The position numbers were made by a program, and so were the translations under genes. Shown here piece after piece: positions 9,836-18,405 of a stretch of DNA of 44,283 bases (the stretch's first letter is position 1; each line of letters starts with the position of its first letter). Origin of the DNA: Desulfuromonadales bacterium (GTDB lineage: Bacteria > Desulfobacterota > Desulfuromonadia > Desulfuromonadales > JAHYIW01); assembly GCA_029210745.1 (NCBI GenBank), contig JARGFI010000003.1:1-44283 (forward strand), in the 5' to 3' direction. The notes beneath the pieces are model-generated. The model worked only from the letters and a program-made list of their open reading frames with translations. It was not told where the DNA came from and made no database searches.

Positions 9836-10846
9836 GTGATACAAGGCTCTTCTTCAGCCGGAATCAGGGTGCCGCAGGGGGTGGCTCGTGTGGTCGCCGG
9901 GAGTGTCTCACGTCAGGTGCGCCTGCAGGCCGCCCGGGCAGAACTCGATTTGCATGGCCGCGATCTGCTCCTTGCCTTGCTCCTTCTTTGGCAGGGGAAT
10001 GATCCCGAGGTTAAGGTGGAGGCGGGGAAAACTCTGCGCCACTTACCCGAAGACGAGATTCTCGCTGCGATTGTCGCCGAGCCAGCTCTGCATCCCCGGC
10101 TGCTGCTTCTTTTGGCCCGTTTTCGCTGGCGCTCGGTGGCGATCCTTGACGCACTCCTCACCCACACGCAATTACCCCCCGCCCTGCTTGAAGCGGTCTG
10201 TTTACAGGCTCCGCAGGAGATTATTGCGCTGCTTGAAAAACACGAATTGTTTTTTACATACCCCGAGCTGATCGAAAAGGTGCTTGAAAATCCGTCGCTT
10301 GACGATGCTCAGCGTAAACGTTATTCAGAATCAGAGATCCCAAAAATCGACGCAAATGATGACAACGATGCTGCTGACAATGAGCCGACCCCCGTCACTG
10401 CGAGTGAGGGGGAGCCGACTGAGGATGAAAAACTTTCCAAATATCAGCAGGCCCTGACCATGAAAATTGCCGAGAAGATCAAGATGGCACTGACCGGTGA
10501 CAAGGAGTGGCGGGCGATTTTTCTCAAAGACTCAAATAAATTGGTATGTTCTGCTGCGATTAAAAATCCCCGGATCACTGATAGTGAGGTGTTGGCCGTC
10601 GCTCGTCTGAAAACGTCAAATGAAGAGCTCATTCGCTTGATCACCATGGGGAAAGATTGGGTCAAAAACCCGGAAATTAAAAAAGCATTGGTTGTTCACC
10701 CGCGTACTCCGTTGCCAAAAGCACTCAAATATATGGACGTATTGACGCTTAAAGATTTGAAGCAGTTGGCGAAGAGTAAAGGTGTTTCTCAAGCACTGGT
10801 CAACGCGGCACGAAAAAAAGTCGCGGATATCGCCAGGAAAATGTGA
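9836..10846 (+). CDS. Conserved-looking hypothetical protein, helical, two-part
   Basis: Not recognised by name. The 336-residue protein has an N-terminal helical, Leu-rich half (about 1-165) that resembles HEAT-like scaffolds. A strongly acidic low-complexity linker follows (about 170-205, rich in D, N, E, P and T). The well-structured C-terminal part (about 210-336) contains KEWRAIFLKDSNKLV, AAIKNPRITDSEV and VVHPRTPLPKALKYM. There is no signal peptide or membrane segment, so it is probably cytosolic. The start is GTG 9836, 15 bases after the SPOR gene, and it is followed six bases later by the MOSC gene. It may therefore share that transcript. Confidence 0.7.
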   Translation: MIQGSSSAGIRVPQGVARVVAGSVSRQVRLQAARAELDLHGRDLLLALLLLWQGNDPEVKVEAGKTLRHLPEDEILAAIVAEPALHPRLLLLLARFRWRSVAILDALLTHTQLPPALLEAVCLQAPQEIIALLEKHELFFTYPELIEKVLENPSLDDAQRKRYSESEIPKIDANDDNDAADNEPTPVTASEGEPTEDEKLSKYQQALTMKIAEKIKMALTGDKEWRAIFLKDSNKLVCSAAIKNPRITDSEVLAVARLKTSNEELIRLITMGKDWVKNPEIKKALVVHPRTPLPKALKYMDVLTLKDLKQLAKSKGVSQALVNAARKKVADIARKM

Positions 10847-10852
10847 GCTTTC

Positions 10853-11326
10853 ATGGAAAACGTTTCAGGCAGGATCGTCGCCGTTTGTCGCAGTGCGGCC
10901 AAAGGGGAAAGAAAAAAGTCTATCCCGGTGGGCGAGCTGGTCGTTGAACACGGACTGGCCAACGATGGTCACGCCGGTCCCGGTCATCGCCAGATCAGTC
11001 TGCTGGCACAGGAAAGTATCGACAAGATGTGTGCTGCCGGACTGGATGTCCATGCCGGAGATTTTGCTGAAAATATCACCACCCGTGGTATTGAGCTGCC
11101 GGTGTTGCCGATCGGCACACGATTGGCGCTGGGTGACAAGGCGGTTGTCGAGGTGACCCAGATTGGCAAGGAATGTCACCAGCGTTGCGCAATCTATCAT
11201 CAGGCTGGCGACTGCGTCATGCCACGTGAAGGAATTTTTGCGCGGGTTGTCGTCGGCGGTGCAATACGTGCGGGAGATCGGGTGGCGCCGATTGCTGACC
11301 CTGTAAGCGTGGATCGGTCAGCATGA
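10853..11326 (+). CDS. MOSC domain protein
   Basis: A stand-alone MOSC (molybdenum cofactor sulfurase C-terminal) domain of 157 residues, with the pattern GLANDGHAGPGHRQISLL and the conserved Cys region GKECHQRCAIY (near 104-114). MOSC domains are thought to carry sulfur or bind molybdopterin cofactors. Its stop overlaps the start of the MogA-type gene by four bases (ATGA), so the two are translationally coupled, which supports a shared molybdenum cofactor role. The exact reaction is unknown. Confidence 0.88.
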   Translation: MENVSGRIVAVCRSAAKGERKKSIPVGELVVEHGLANDGHAGPGHRQISLLAQESIDKMCAAGLDVHAGDFAENITTRGIELPVLPIGTRLALGDKAVVEVTQIGKECHQRCAIYHQAGDCVMPREGIFARVVVGGAIRAGDRVAPIADPVSVDRSA

Positions 11327-11808
11327 TTCGCATTGGCGTTCTGACCTTGTCTGACAAAGGTTCACGTGGTGAGCGGGTTGATGAAAGCGGACGGATTGCA
11401 CGTGAGCTCCTCGCGCCGGTGGGGGTCGTGAGTCACTATGAACTGCTGCCGGACGATGAGGAGACGATTACCGCGAAGTTGCGGCAGTGGTGTGATGAGG
11501 AACATCTTGATTTGATCGTTACCACCGGGGGGACGGGGCTGACGCCGCGCGATGTAACTCCGCAGGCGACCGCTCCGTTGCTCGATTACGAGGTTGTGGG
11601 GATGGCTGAGGCCATGCGCCATGCGAGTCTGAAGATAACCCCCTATGCAATGATTTCACGAGCCCTGGCGGGGGTTCGCGGCAGTACCCTGATTATCAAC
11701 CTGCCCGGGAGTCCCAAGGGGGTCAGTGAAAACCTCACCGTTGTATTGCCGGTCTTGAAGCACGCGATTGAAAAACTTCAGGGGGCCGAATCAGATTGTG
11801 CCCGTTGA
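11323..11808 (+). CDS. mog: MogA/MoaB-family molybdopterin adenylyltransferase
   Basis: Adenylates molybdopterin before molybdenum insertion; cytosolic. It is a 161-residue MoCF-binding domain with the hallmark TTGGTGLTPRDVT (near residues 67-79) and the C-terminal LPGSPKGVSENL. It overlaps the MOSC gene upstream by four bases and ends six bases before the convergent ZIP transporter. MoaB is an alternative name for similar proteins; sequence alone does not separate the two well. Confidence 0.9.
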   Translation: MIRIGVLTLSDKGSRGERVDESGRIARELLAPVGVVSHYELLPDDEETITAKLRQWCDEEHLDLIVTTGGTGLTPRDVTPQATAPLLDYEVVGMAEAMRHASLKITPYAMISRALAGVRGSTLIINLPGSPKGVSENLTVVLPVLKHAIEKLQGAESDCAR

Positions 11809-11814
11809 CAGAAC

Positions 11815-12585
11815 TCAGGGAGACACCCCTGCCGCCAACGCGACAATGATCCCCCCCAGCAGGGCGATCACCCCCTTGGCCCCTCGCTCCCGGTGAGATT
11901 CCGGAATCAGATCTGATGCGGCAATGTAGATGAATGAACCGGCGGCCACCGACATAAACATACCAAGAACCGTGAGCGGCAGGTGTTTCAAAAACAGGTA
12001 GGCACAGATCGCTCCCAGCGGAGTGGAGAAGGCGACGATTGCGGTAAAGGTCAAAGCCTTTGCTTTGCGATAGCCGTAATGCAGGAGAATGGAAGCAATT
12101 GAGACCCCTGCGGGAAGTTTATGGATGATGATCGCAAGGGTGGAGAGAATCCCGATTTCCAGGTCGATTTCGAAGCCGACACCGATGATCAGGCCGTCAA
12201 GCAGGGAATGCAGACTCATGCCGACCAGTGCAATACCGCCCAGCGGGTGGGGATTGGCGCAATGAGCGTCGTGGCTGTTCGGTTTGTCGATGTCGGAGTG
12301 CAACAGCCCTTCACGGTCAGGGTGCAGTACCAGCATTTGTTCCAGAGCATAAAAGGCGACGAACGTCAACAGAAAGATGTAGTTGGCTGATGTGGTCAGC
12401 GCCGTTGCTTCCGGGAGAATATGGGTGAAACTGACCGCCAGCATAACCCCGGCAGAAAAGGCCAGCAATGCTGGAGTGTTACGGCGACACCACGCTTCTT
12501 TGGTCCAGACCAGGGCGGTGCCGACAAGAAAGGCCAAAGCCGCCAGGATGCTGAAAAAGAGGATGTGTTCCCAAGCTGTAGTCAT
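11815..12585 (-). CDS. ZIP-family metal ion transporter
   Basis: Inner-membrane ZIP (ZupT-like) permease for zinc or related divalent metals, with about eight hydrophobic segments. Metal-site motifs are visible: SFTHILPEA in an early helix, GMSLHSLLDGLIIG, and the signature HKLPAGVSIASILL. A cytoplasmic loop with several His and Asp residues (SDIDKPNSHDAHCANPHP) lies in the middle. A start at ATG 12585 gives 256 residues; GTG 12600 is possible, and neither has a strong ribosome-binding site. It is convergent with the molybdenum genes, so co-regulation with them is not implied. Confidence 0.9.
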   Translation of the reverse strand: MTTAWEHILFFSILAALAFLVGTALVWTKEAWCRRNTPALLAFSAGVMLAVSFTHILPEATALTTSANYIFLLTFVAFYALEQMLVLHPDREGLLHSDIDKPNSHDAHCANPHPLGGIALVGMSLHSLLDGLIIGVGFEIDLEIGILSTLAIIIHKLPAGVSIASILLHYGYRKAKALTFTAIVAFSTPLGAICAYLFLKHLPLTVLGMFMSVAAGSFIYIAASDLIPESHRERGAKGVIALLGGIIVALAAGVSP

Positions 12586-12723
12586 GGCGGTGATGCTCAC
12601 TGGTCAGGTTGATCATGTTGACAGGTTTTTGTGATTGTCGGCTTCTTTTCAGACGGTCGGGATTATGGCATGTTCGCGGACAGATTTCAATCGTTGGATA
12701 GGCTCTAAGAGGGGAGTGTTATT

Positions 12724-13443
12724 ATGTTGGAGGGAAAAAAACGGGTACTTTTGGTCGATGACGTGCAATTGTTTATCGAACTTGAAAAATCATTTTTTCG
12801 GAAGGATGATTTTGATGTTTTCACCGCGAACGACGGTCAGGAGGCCTTGGTCGTAGCGGAGCGTGAACGTCCCGATATCATCTTTATGGATCTTTTTATG
12901 CCGAAGATGAATGGTGACGAGTGCTGCCGCCGCATCAAGGAACATGTCGCATTAAAGTTTATCCCGGTAGTGATGGTCACTCAAGATGGTAATGACCGGG
13001 ATATAGAGCTTTGTCTTCAGGCAAAATGTGACGAAATATTGTTCAAGCCGGTTGATCGCAGTCGCTTTCTGGATTCTGTCGGCAAGTTTCTTCATGTTCC
13101 ACTGCGGCAATCATCACGTTATTCGGGGCATCTGCCGGTTCAATTCTCTTCGTCCAGAACCCCGTTGATGCGTGGTTATTCGCTCAATATCAGCGAGCGG
13201 GGGATGTTCATCGAAGTCGCCCATATCGAACCGGTTGGCGCGGAAATCAGATTAAGTTTTTTACTGGCAATGCTGGCTGCCCCGATCGATTGCAGGGCAC
13301 GCGTTGTCTGGGTGAATTCATCCAGTGAGCGTAAACAATCACATTATCCTGTCGGGATGGGGCTGGAATTTGTTGGTTTGGCAGCTGAGGACCAGTCGGC
13401 AATCAAGGCGTATCTGGGAACGTTGCGCCCCCTTTCAAAATAG
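12724..13443 (+). CDS. Response regulator with C-terminal PilZ (c-di-GMP-binding) domain
   Basis: 239 residues. The receiver domain covers 5-122, with acidic pocket D12/D13, phospho-acceptor D56 and K108. The PilZ domain covers about 127-235, with both c-di-GMP signatures: RQSSR (RxxxR, 128-132) and NISERG (NxSxxG, 155-160). It therefore joins a phosphorelay to cyclic-di-GMP sensing without a DNA-binding or enzymatic output, suggesting an effect by protein contact, for instance on motility or pili. It is orphan here: no kinase is adjacent. A GGGGAG ribosome-binding site precedes ATG 12724. Confidence 0.92.
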   Translation: MLEGKKRVLLVDDVQLFIELEKSFFRKDDFDVFTANDGQEALVVAERERPDIIFMDLFMPKMNGDECCRRIKEHVALKFIPVVMVTQDGNDRDIELCLQAKCDEILFKPVDRSRFLDSVGKFLHVPLRQSSRYSGHLPVQFSSSRTPLMRGYSLNISERGMFIEVAHIEPVGAEIRLSFLLAMLAAPIDCRARVVWVNSSSERKQSHYPVGMGLEFVGLAAEDQSAIKAYLGTLRPLSK

Positions 13444-13528
13444 ATTGGTCGGATGGTTTGTTGCTGAATCCTTGTGCGGCTGACGCGGCCATGGCTGCAA
13501 ATCAATGAATAAGTATCAGGAGGTTGTA

Positions 13529-14719
13529 ATGCGGATCACTCCGGCGACGGAATTAGCCACGCGAATTGAGAAGCTCCAGGGATTCATGGACGGTGCTGAT
13601 GTTGACGCGGTGCTGATGCTGCAAAATGCCGATCTGTTTTATTTTACCGGCACGGTTCAGCAGGGGATTTTGTATGTCCCGGTCAGTGGCGCACCGCTTT
13701 ACCTGGTGCGCAAGGATGCCGCTCGGGCGCGGATGGAGTGTGGTCTGGAGCACGTCGTGCCGCTGAAAAGCCCGCGCGATCTGCCGGGGATTCTCGGCGA
13801 TTTCGGCCTGCCCCTGCCGCAGACTGCCGGGTTGGAGCTCGATGTGTTGCCGGTGGCTCTTTATCAGCGACTGCAGGCCGCATTGCCCGGCTGTGTCTAT
13901 AGCGACGCTACGCCGTTGATCCGCCGGGTACGTGCGGTCAAATCGGATTACGAAATCAACATCATGAAGGACGCGGCCCTGCAGGTCGATCGCGTCTGCC
14001 AGCGGGCCAGGGAAGTGATTCGCGTCGGCATGACCGATCTGGAGCTGGCCGCCGAACTCGAAGCTACAGCGCGTCGGCAGGGGCACCAGGGGATCACCCG
14101 CATGCGCGGGTTTAATTCCGAACTGTTCTACGGTCACATCTTCTCCGGCGCGGACAGTGCCGTTCCCGCCTACATCGACACCCCGCTCGGCGGGCTCGGA
14201 CTCAATCCCTCTTTCGGTCAGGGGTGCAGTTACAAGAAGATTTGCGCCAATGAACCGATCACCATCGATTTTGCCGGGGCTTTCGACGGTTATCTGGTTG
14301 ATCAGACGCGCATCTTCTGTATTGGCGGTTTGCCGGATCAATTGTTGCGGGCCTATGAGGATATGTACCAGATCCAGAATCGATTGAAGGCGATTGCCAG
14401 AACCGGTGCCATCTGGGGGGAAATTTATGATGAATGTTACGCCCTGGCGTGTGAACTTGGCTACAAAGACTATTTTATGGGCTCTGCCGGGGCGCAGGTC
14501 TCGTTTATCGGTCACGGCATCGGAGTGGAGATTGATGAATACCCCTTTATCGCCCGAGGATTCAAGGATCAGGCATTGGAACGCAAGATGACGTTTGCGT
14601 TTGAACCGAAGGCTGTTTTTCCGGGACTGGGCGCGGTCGGCATCGAAAACACCTTCTGGGTGGAAGATGATGGCCTGCGTCATCTGACCTATTCCGACGA
14701 ACAACTGGTGATTCTTTAA
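13529..14719 (+). CDS. M24-family metallopeptidase (Xaa-Pro peptidase-like)
   Basis: Pita-bread metallopeptidase of aminopeptidase P/prolidase type, 396 residues. The N-terminal creatinase-like domain spans about 10-140. The catalytic domain has TIDFAGAFDGYLVDQTR (two Asp ligands), GHGIGVEIDEYP (His), FEPK and GIENTF (two Glu ligands), so the di-metal site looks intact. Start ATG 13529 is supported by CAGGAGG five bases upstream; the in-frame ATG 24 bases earlier is unlikely because that ribosome-binding site would be inside the coding region. It ends at a strong terminator. Confidence 0.9.
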   Translation: MRITPATELATRIEKLQGFMDGADVDAVLMLQNADLFYFTGTVQQGILYVPVSGAPLYLVRKDAARARMECGLEHVVPLKSPRDLPGILGDFGLPLPQTAGLELDVLPVALYQRLQAALPGCVYSDATPLIRRVRAVKSDYEINIMKDAALQVDRVCQRAREVIRVGMTDLELAAELEATARRQGHQGITRMRGFNSELFYGHIFSGADSAVPAYIDTPLGGLGLNPSFGQGCSYKKICANEPITIDFAGAFDGYLVDQTRIFCIGGLPDQLLRAYEDMYQIQNRLKAIARTGAIWGEIYDECYALACELGYKDYFMGSAGAQVSFIGHGIGVEIDEYPFIARGFKDQALERKMTFAFEPKAVFPGLGAVGIENTFWVEDDGLRHLTYSDEQLVIL

Positions 14720-14740
14720 GCAGAGATGAAACGAACAAAA

Positions 14741-14768
14741 AAGCCCCCTCGATTGAGGGGGCTTTTTT
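14741..14768. terminator. Bidirectional terminator between convergent genes
   Basis: Perfect 10-bp stem AAGCCCCCTC / GAGGGGGCTT with a GATT loop, flanked by A-run and T-run, so it can serve both the M24 peptidase gene (plus) and the TraF-type gene (minus). Confidence 0.92.
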
Positions 14769-14786
14769 TAAACCGCAAACAAATCA

Positions 14787-16325
14787 TTAAAAGTCAATGC
14801 TGAGCATCCCGGCAACTTGCAACTCCTTGGGAGCCTTGTCGCCGTCGTATTCAACTTCTTCGGTGGAGTAAACACCGCCAATATCGAGGCGCACTGCCCA
14901 GAGGTTGAGACCAAGCCCCCCCGTGAAATTCATCTCGGCGTCACTTTCGGCCAGGTTTTGATACGCTCCGACGCGCAGGGCAAGGAAACGGAAGGCGTCC
15001 CACTCCAGCCCGACCGACAAGTTCTGGGTCTGGTAGGTGTAGCCGGGGCGAGTCAGCACGGTGTCGTTTTTGGTCAGGTCGTAATCAACTTCGAGGGTCA
15101 GGGTTTCAAACGGCATAAAAGCGATCCCGGCGGTCACCTGGGGGTCAAGGGTAACGTCGGCATAGGTCGCGGTCACCGTCTGACCGTTAGACAGCAGTGT
15201 GGTTTTGGTGAAGCCGTCAAATTCCGGTTTGTTGAGGTTACGTCCGACCAGACCAATGTTGAGCATTGGAAAACGGGCCATCAGTCCAAGATCGACACCG
15301 AAAGAGGTGGTTTCCTTGAAATCATCTTCAGCATCGTCCATGACGCCACCGGAATCTTCATCAAAGACGAGCACCTGGGTGCCGTAAACACGGCCTCTCA
15401 TCAATTTGAAATTCACCCCGGCGGCGAAGTTTTCACCGAAGTTGAAACCGTAGGTAATCGGCACTTCGATGTGGCCGAAGCCGTTCAATTGAACGGTGGT
15501 GGTGTTGTTCGCAAGTTCACCACCGGCTGTTGGATCATTCGCAATGGTGGCAATGTTCGCCAACAACTCGACCGCTTCGTTCAACGTCGCCAGGTCGATT
15601 CCTTCCTGGCGCGCGACATAGTCGAGCGACTGGATCGCTGCTGAATTGTAGCCCGCTGAGAGCAACTGTGCTCCCATGTCGGACGTAATGACGAGCTGTT
15701 GACCATCTCCTGCCTCGGCAGCGATGATATTCGTACTCAGAATGGCAGAATTATAGTCAAGCGTCGAAGCAAAGCCAAGATTTTGAGTGTCGACATTCAG
15801 GACCTGCCCCGCGGCCTGGACAAAACTGTGAACACCAATGCCGAACGACCCAACCCGTAAATTAAGCCCACCGTTGACGCTGGTAGTCACAGCGTTCCCT
15901 TTATCATCCAGTCCGGAAATGCTACTGACCAGGTTAATCAGATCGGCGAGGTCACTGGCCGTTTGTACACCATTATTACTCAGAGCTTGATAGTCGATAG
16001 CCGCCAACTCATCCAGATAGGTGCCAAATTCGTTGGTCAGCCGGTATCCCCCTGCTCCGTTAATCGCCAGACCCCAGTCTTTACGACCGAGGTTGTTGTT
16101 GTCACTGGCAAACTTTTTGCCGTTAGCATCCATTTTGCCGAAGAAACCAAAGGCGGCGGGATTGTAATATTGTGCGGTATTATTGTCGACCGAGGCGACG
16201 TTGGCTCCGCCCATTCCCATGGCGCGGGGTCCAACCATAAAGGTGTCGAGTGCCAGTGCCGGGGTGGCGCACAGGACAATGGCGATGACAAGCATCTGGA
16301 GCGTGAAACGTTTGCTGAAAACCAT
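14787..16325 (-). CDS. TraF_2-type outer-membrane beta-barrel protein
   Basis: Exported protein of 512 residues with a clear signal peptide (about 1-25, cleavage after ALA). The mature N-terminus GPRAMGMGGANVASVDNN followed by QYYNPAAFGFFG is typical of the family annotated as 'conjugal transfer protein TraF', related in design to FadL/OmpP1 barrels. The second half consists of alternating amphipathic beta strands and ends in an aromatic residue (LSIDF), as expected for an outer-membrane barrel. Start ATG 16325 is preceded by GGAGGAGG. Despite the family name there are no conjugation genes around it, so a transport or assembly role in the envelope is more likely. Confidence 0.8.
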   Translation of the reverse strand: MVFSKRFTLQMLVIAIVLCATPALALDTFMVGPRAMGMGGANVASVDNNTAQYYNPAAFGFFGKMDANGKKFASDNNNLGRKDWGLAINGAGGYRLTNEFGTYLDELAAIDYQALSNNGVQTASDLADLINLVSSISGLDDKGNAVTTSVNGGLNLRVGSFGIGVHSFVQAAGQVLNVDTQNLGFASTLDYNSAILSTNIIAAEAGDGQQLVITSDMGAQLLSAGYNSAAIQSLDYVARQEGIDLATLNEAVELLANIATIANDPTAGGELANNTTTVQLNGFGHIEVPITYGFNFGENFAAGVNFKLMRGRVYGTQVLVFDEDSGGVMDDAEDDFKETTSFGVDLGLMARFPMLNIGLVGRNLNKPEFDGFTKTTLLSNGQTVTATYADVTLDPQVTAGIAFMPFETLTLEVDYDLTKNDTVLTRPGYTYQTQNLSVGLEWDAFRFLALRVGAYQNLAESDAEMNFTGGLGLNLWAVRLDIGGVYSTEEVEYDGDKAPKELQVAGMLSIDF

Positions 16326-16405
16326 AAAGCCTCCTCCTTCAAATAAAAACGTTGTGGGGTGAACGACATCCGAAAAGTAATAACATCCGCGAAATATAAC
16401 CGAGA

Positions 16406-17278
16406 TCATGAGGTCTTTTCAAGTTCTTTTTGGGGGGGAATGCGGCCGTCAAGAAAAATATTAATATTTTTTAACCCTGCCAACGCTCCGACCGGTAAGC
16501 TGATATGCGGTGGTGCGACTGAGGGTTCACGCGGGTTGATGCGAACGACCAGAACATCGGGGTGTTCCCCGAGACGTTCACTGAGGAAGCGAATGGTCGG
16601 AATAGCCGTCCCCGCGCCGAGCTCGACGACGACCGTTGGGCGGTTGTGGTTGCGTTGCAAAAAAGAGTCGAAACGTTCCTCCTGGCGGGCGGTTCGGTTT
16701 GAAATCCACGCATAATCGCCAAACATCAAAATATTTGGACGGGCCGTTGTTCTGCAGTGGCGGCAGGCGGGGATGTGTCCGGCCCGCATTGTTTCGGTAT
16801 TGACCGGAATCTCTTCATTGTGCGGCCAGATATTCGATGAGCAGGGAGTGGTACATTGCAGATGATGGATCGAGCCATGGACTTCGAGGATGGTGTCCTC
16901 GGTAAATCCGGCTTTTTGAAATTGGCCGTCCACATTGGAGGTGACAACAAAGGTGTCAAGGTTGAAACGTTGGCTCCAGTCTTTCAGCAGCGCAAAGCCG
17001 TGATGGGGATCAGTCGCGCGATAGAGATTGGTGCGATGACCGTAAAAGCCCCAGCCGAAGGCCGGATCGCGGTTAAAATGTTCCGGGTTGGCGGCGCCGA
17101 TAAAGCTGATACCGAGCTGTTCATACATGGGGTAGGCGTTCCAGAAGCCGTGACTGCCCCGAAAATCAGGCAACCCGGAATCGACCCCCATGCCGGCACC
17201 GGCGGTAACAATGAGTGTGGATGCTTCAGCGAGTGCGGTTGCGATTCTTGCGTAACGATCGTGCAGATCAGTTTGCAT
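16406..17278 (-). CDS. Sir2-family NAD-dependent protein deacylase
   Basis: 290 residues with the sirtuin Rossmann motif GAGMGVDSGLPDFRG (27-41), the TSNVDGQ stretch (canonical TQNIDGL), the catalytic His in LEVHGS and a zinc ribbon CTTPC...CRHC. It removes acyl groups from lysines using NAD; cytosolic. GMGVDSGLPDFRG is a variant of the usual GISxxSGIPDFRG seen in a bacterial subgroup. ATG 17278 has GGGAGG upstream. It is followed by the TraF-type gene 80 bases later and preceded closely by arfB, all on the minus strand. Confidence 0.9.
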   Translation of the reverse strand: MQTDLHDRYARIATALAEASTLIVTAGAGMGVDSGLPDFRGSHGFWNAYPMYEQLGISFIGAANPEHFNRDPAFGWGFYGHRTNLYRATDPHHGFALLKDWSQRFNLDTFVVTSNVDGQFQKAGFTEDTILEVHGSIHHLQCTTPCSSNIWPHNEEIPVNTETMRAGHIPACRHCRTTARPNILMFGDYAWISNRTARQEERFDSFLQRNHNRPTVVVELGAGTAIPTIRFLSERLGEHPDVLVVRINPREPSVAPPHISLPVGALAGLKNINIFLDGRIPPQKELEKTS

Positions 17279-17293
17279 CGAAATCCTCCCGGC

Positions 17294-17710
17294 CTAATCT
17301 TCGCGAACTTTCCCGCGTAACGCCTTGATGTACCCTTTTTTAACTTTTGCGTCTGTTTTACGTGCTTTTGAGGCGTTGGTCGGTCTGGTCGGGCGCCGTT
17401 TTTTTTGTTCCACGGTTACGCTGAGGATCAAGGAACGCAGGCGGTCAAGCGCATCTTCCTTGTTCATTTCCTGACTGCGGCTGGGTTGGGCCTTGATGAT
17501 GATCGTCCCGCTACGGGTGATGCGCTGGTCGTTCAACGCCAGGAGGCGGGCCTTGATGATGTCGGGTAAAGATGATGCGTGAATGTCGAAAAAAAGCACC
17601 ACCGCGCTGGAAACCTTGTTGACGTTCTGCCCTCCCGCACCTTGAGCACGTACCGCTTTGAAGGTAATCTCACTCTCGGGGATGATAAGATCCGGGGTAA
17701 TTTCAAGCAT
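17294..17710 (-). CDS. arfB: Alternative ribosome-rescue factor, ICT1/YaeJ-like peptidyl-tRNA hydrolase
   Basis: Releases nascent chains from ribosomes stalled without a stop codon. It carries the release-factor GGQ motif (AQGAGGQNVNK, near residues 22-32) and a basic C-terminal tail (KARKTDAKVKKGYIKALRGK) that enters the empty mRNA channel; at 138 residues it matches the family length and lacks codon-recognition domains. Start ATG 17710 has AAGGTG before it; the upstream in-frame extension is rejected. It lies 15 bases before the Sir2 gene. Confidence 0.93.
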   Translation of the reverse strand: MLEITPDLIIPESEITFKAVRAQGAGGQNVNKVSSAVVLFFDIHASSLPDIIKARLLALNDQRITRSGTIIIKAQPSRSQEMNKEDALDRLRSLILSVTVEQKKRRPTRPTNASKARKTDAKVKKGYIKALRGKVRED

Positions 17711-17755
17711 CACACACCTTCGGCAGCAGTAGCGCTCCGCTGCTCTAAAGAACAA

Positions 17756-17777
17756 GGGCCGCGCATTGGCACGGCCC
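17756..17777 (-). terminator. Candidate terminator of the coiled-coil protein gene
   Basis: GGGCCG (17756-17761) and CGGCCC (17772-17777) form a 6-bp stem; on the minus strand it is followed by the T-rich TTGTTCTTT. It lies between the coiled-coil gene and arfB. Confidence 0.55.
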
Positions 17778-17813
17778 GAAAGATGTCAACACCGCGCCGA
17801 TTCAGCAGTGAAT

Positions 17814-18218
17814 CTACTTCTGCTGATCTTGCGGTTCTTCGTCTGCGGAATTGGTGGGCGTCGGCTCATCGGTCGACGGTTCTTGCACCGGTTCCGTTTC
17901 GCGCAGCATTTGAATTTCTTCTTCGAGCCTGGCGGCTTCCTGCTTCAGATCGTCGATCCGCTGAAAAATTGCGTTGACCATTTCGTCCTTGAGAATGTTT
18001 TTCTTGTCCGCGGTGCGGGCGTCATCAATGAACTTTCCCAGGTCGGTATGAGCGGCAGTGATTTTTTTATGAATCGAGGCCATGTCGATCTTTTTTTGTA
18101 CGATGTCTTTGTACTGACCGGCACGATGCGTCGCTGATTTGAATGTATTGCGCGTCGCTTCCCATAACTTTTCCGTCGACTCTTTCCACTCTTCTTTGTA
18201 ATCCTTGAAATCGTTCAT
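17814..18218 (-). CDS. Small coiled-coil protein of unknown function
   Basis: 134 residues, not recognised. It is highly charged and helical: residues 1-60 resemble an amphipathic Lys/Glu helix (DFKDYKEEWKESTEKLWEAT), residues 75-110 form a likely coiled coil (IDDLKQEAARLEEEIQMLRE), and the tail (112-134) is acidic and Pro/Thr-rich. There is no signal peptide or transmembrane helix. A strong GGAGG ribosome-binding site precedes ATG 18218. Its own promoter contains an inverted repeat over the -10 box, so expression is probably controlled by a repressor. Confidence 0.75.
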   Translation of the reverse strand: MNDFKDYKEEWKESTEKLWEATRNTFKSATHRAGQYKDIVQKKIDMASIHKKITAAHTDLGKFIDDARTADKKNILKDEMVNAIFQRIDDLKQEAARLEEEIQMLRETEPVQEPSTDEPTPTNSADEEPQDQQK

Positions 18219-18243
18219 TTATTTCCTCCATTTTAGACAACAA

Positions 18244-18280
18244 TGATCCTACATCATAGCAGGATCAGTCGTGCCGTCAA
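18244..18280 (-). promoter_or_regulatory. Promoter with operator-like inverted repeat
   Basis: On the minus strand: TTGACG (18280-18275), 16-bp spacer, TATGAT (18258-18253). The inverted repeat TGATCCT-N10-AGGATCA (18244-18267) is centred on the -10 box, a layout expected for a repressor site controlling the coiled-coil protein gene. Confidence 0.6.
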
Positions 18281-18405
18281 GCACTGAAAAGTAGTGAATC
18301 GAGCGCCGTCCGGTGCTGCTTCTTGCTTGCCCCGTACAGTGTTTTGTTTTAAACTGCCTGCGTTTGCAAGTTTATCCTTCATTTCACTTTTTAAGGAGCG
18401 GGTCA

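Noticed and set aside
13553-14704. 383-codon open frame antisense to the M24 peptidase
   Set aside because: The sense gene has all metal ligands and a good ribosome-binding site; the antisense product shows no known motif.
14787-16325. TraF-type gene as a sign of a conjugative element
   Set aside because: The family name is misleading; there are no relaxase, type IV secretion or integrase genes nearby, and the protein looks like an outer-membrane barrel.
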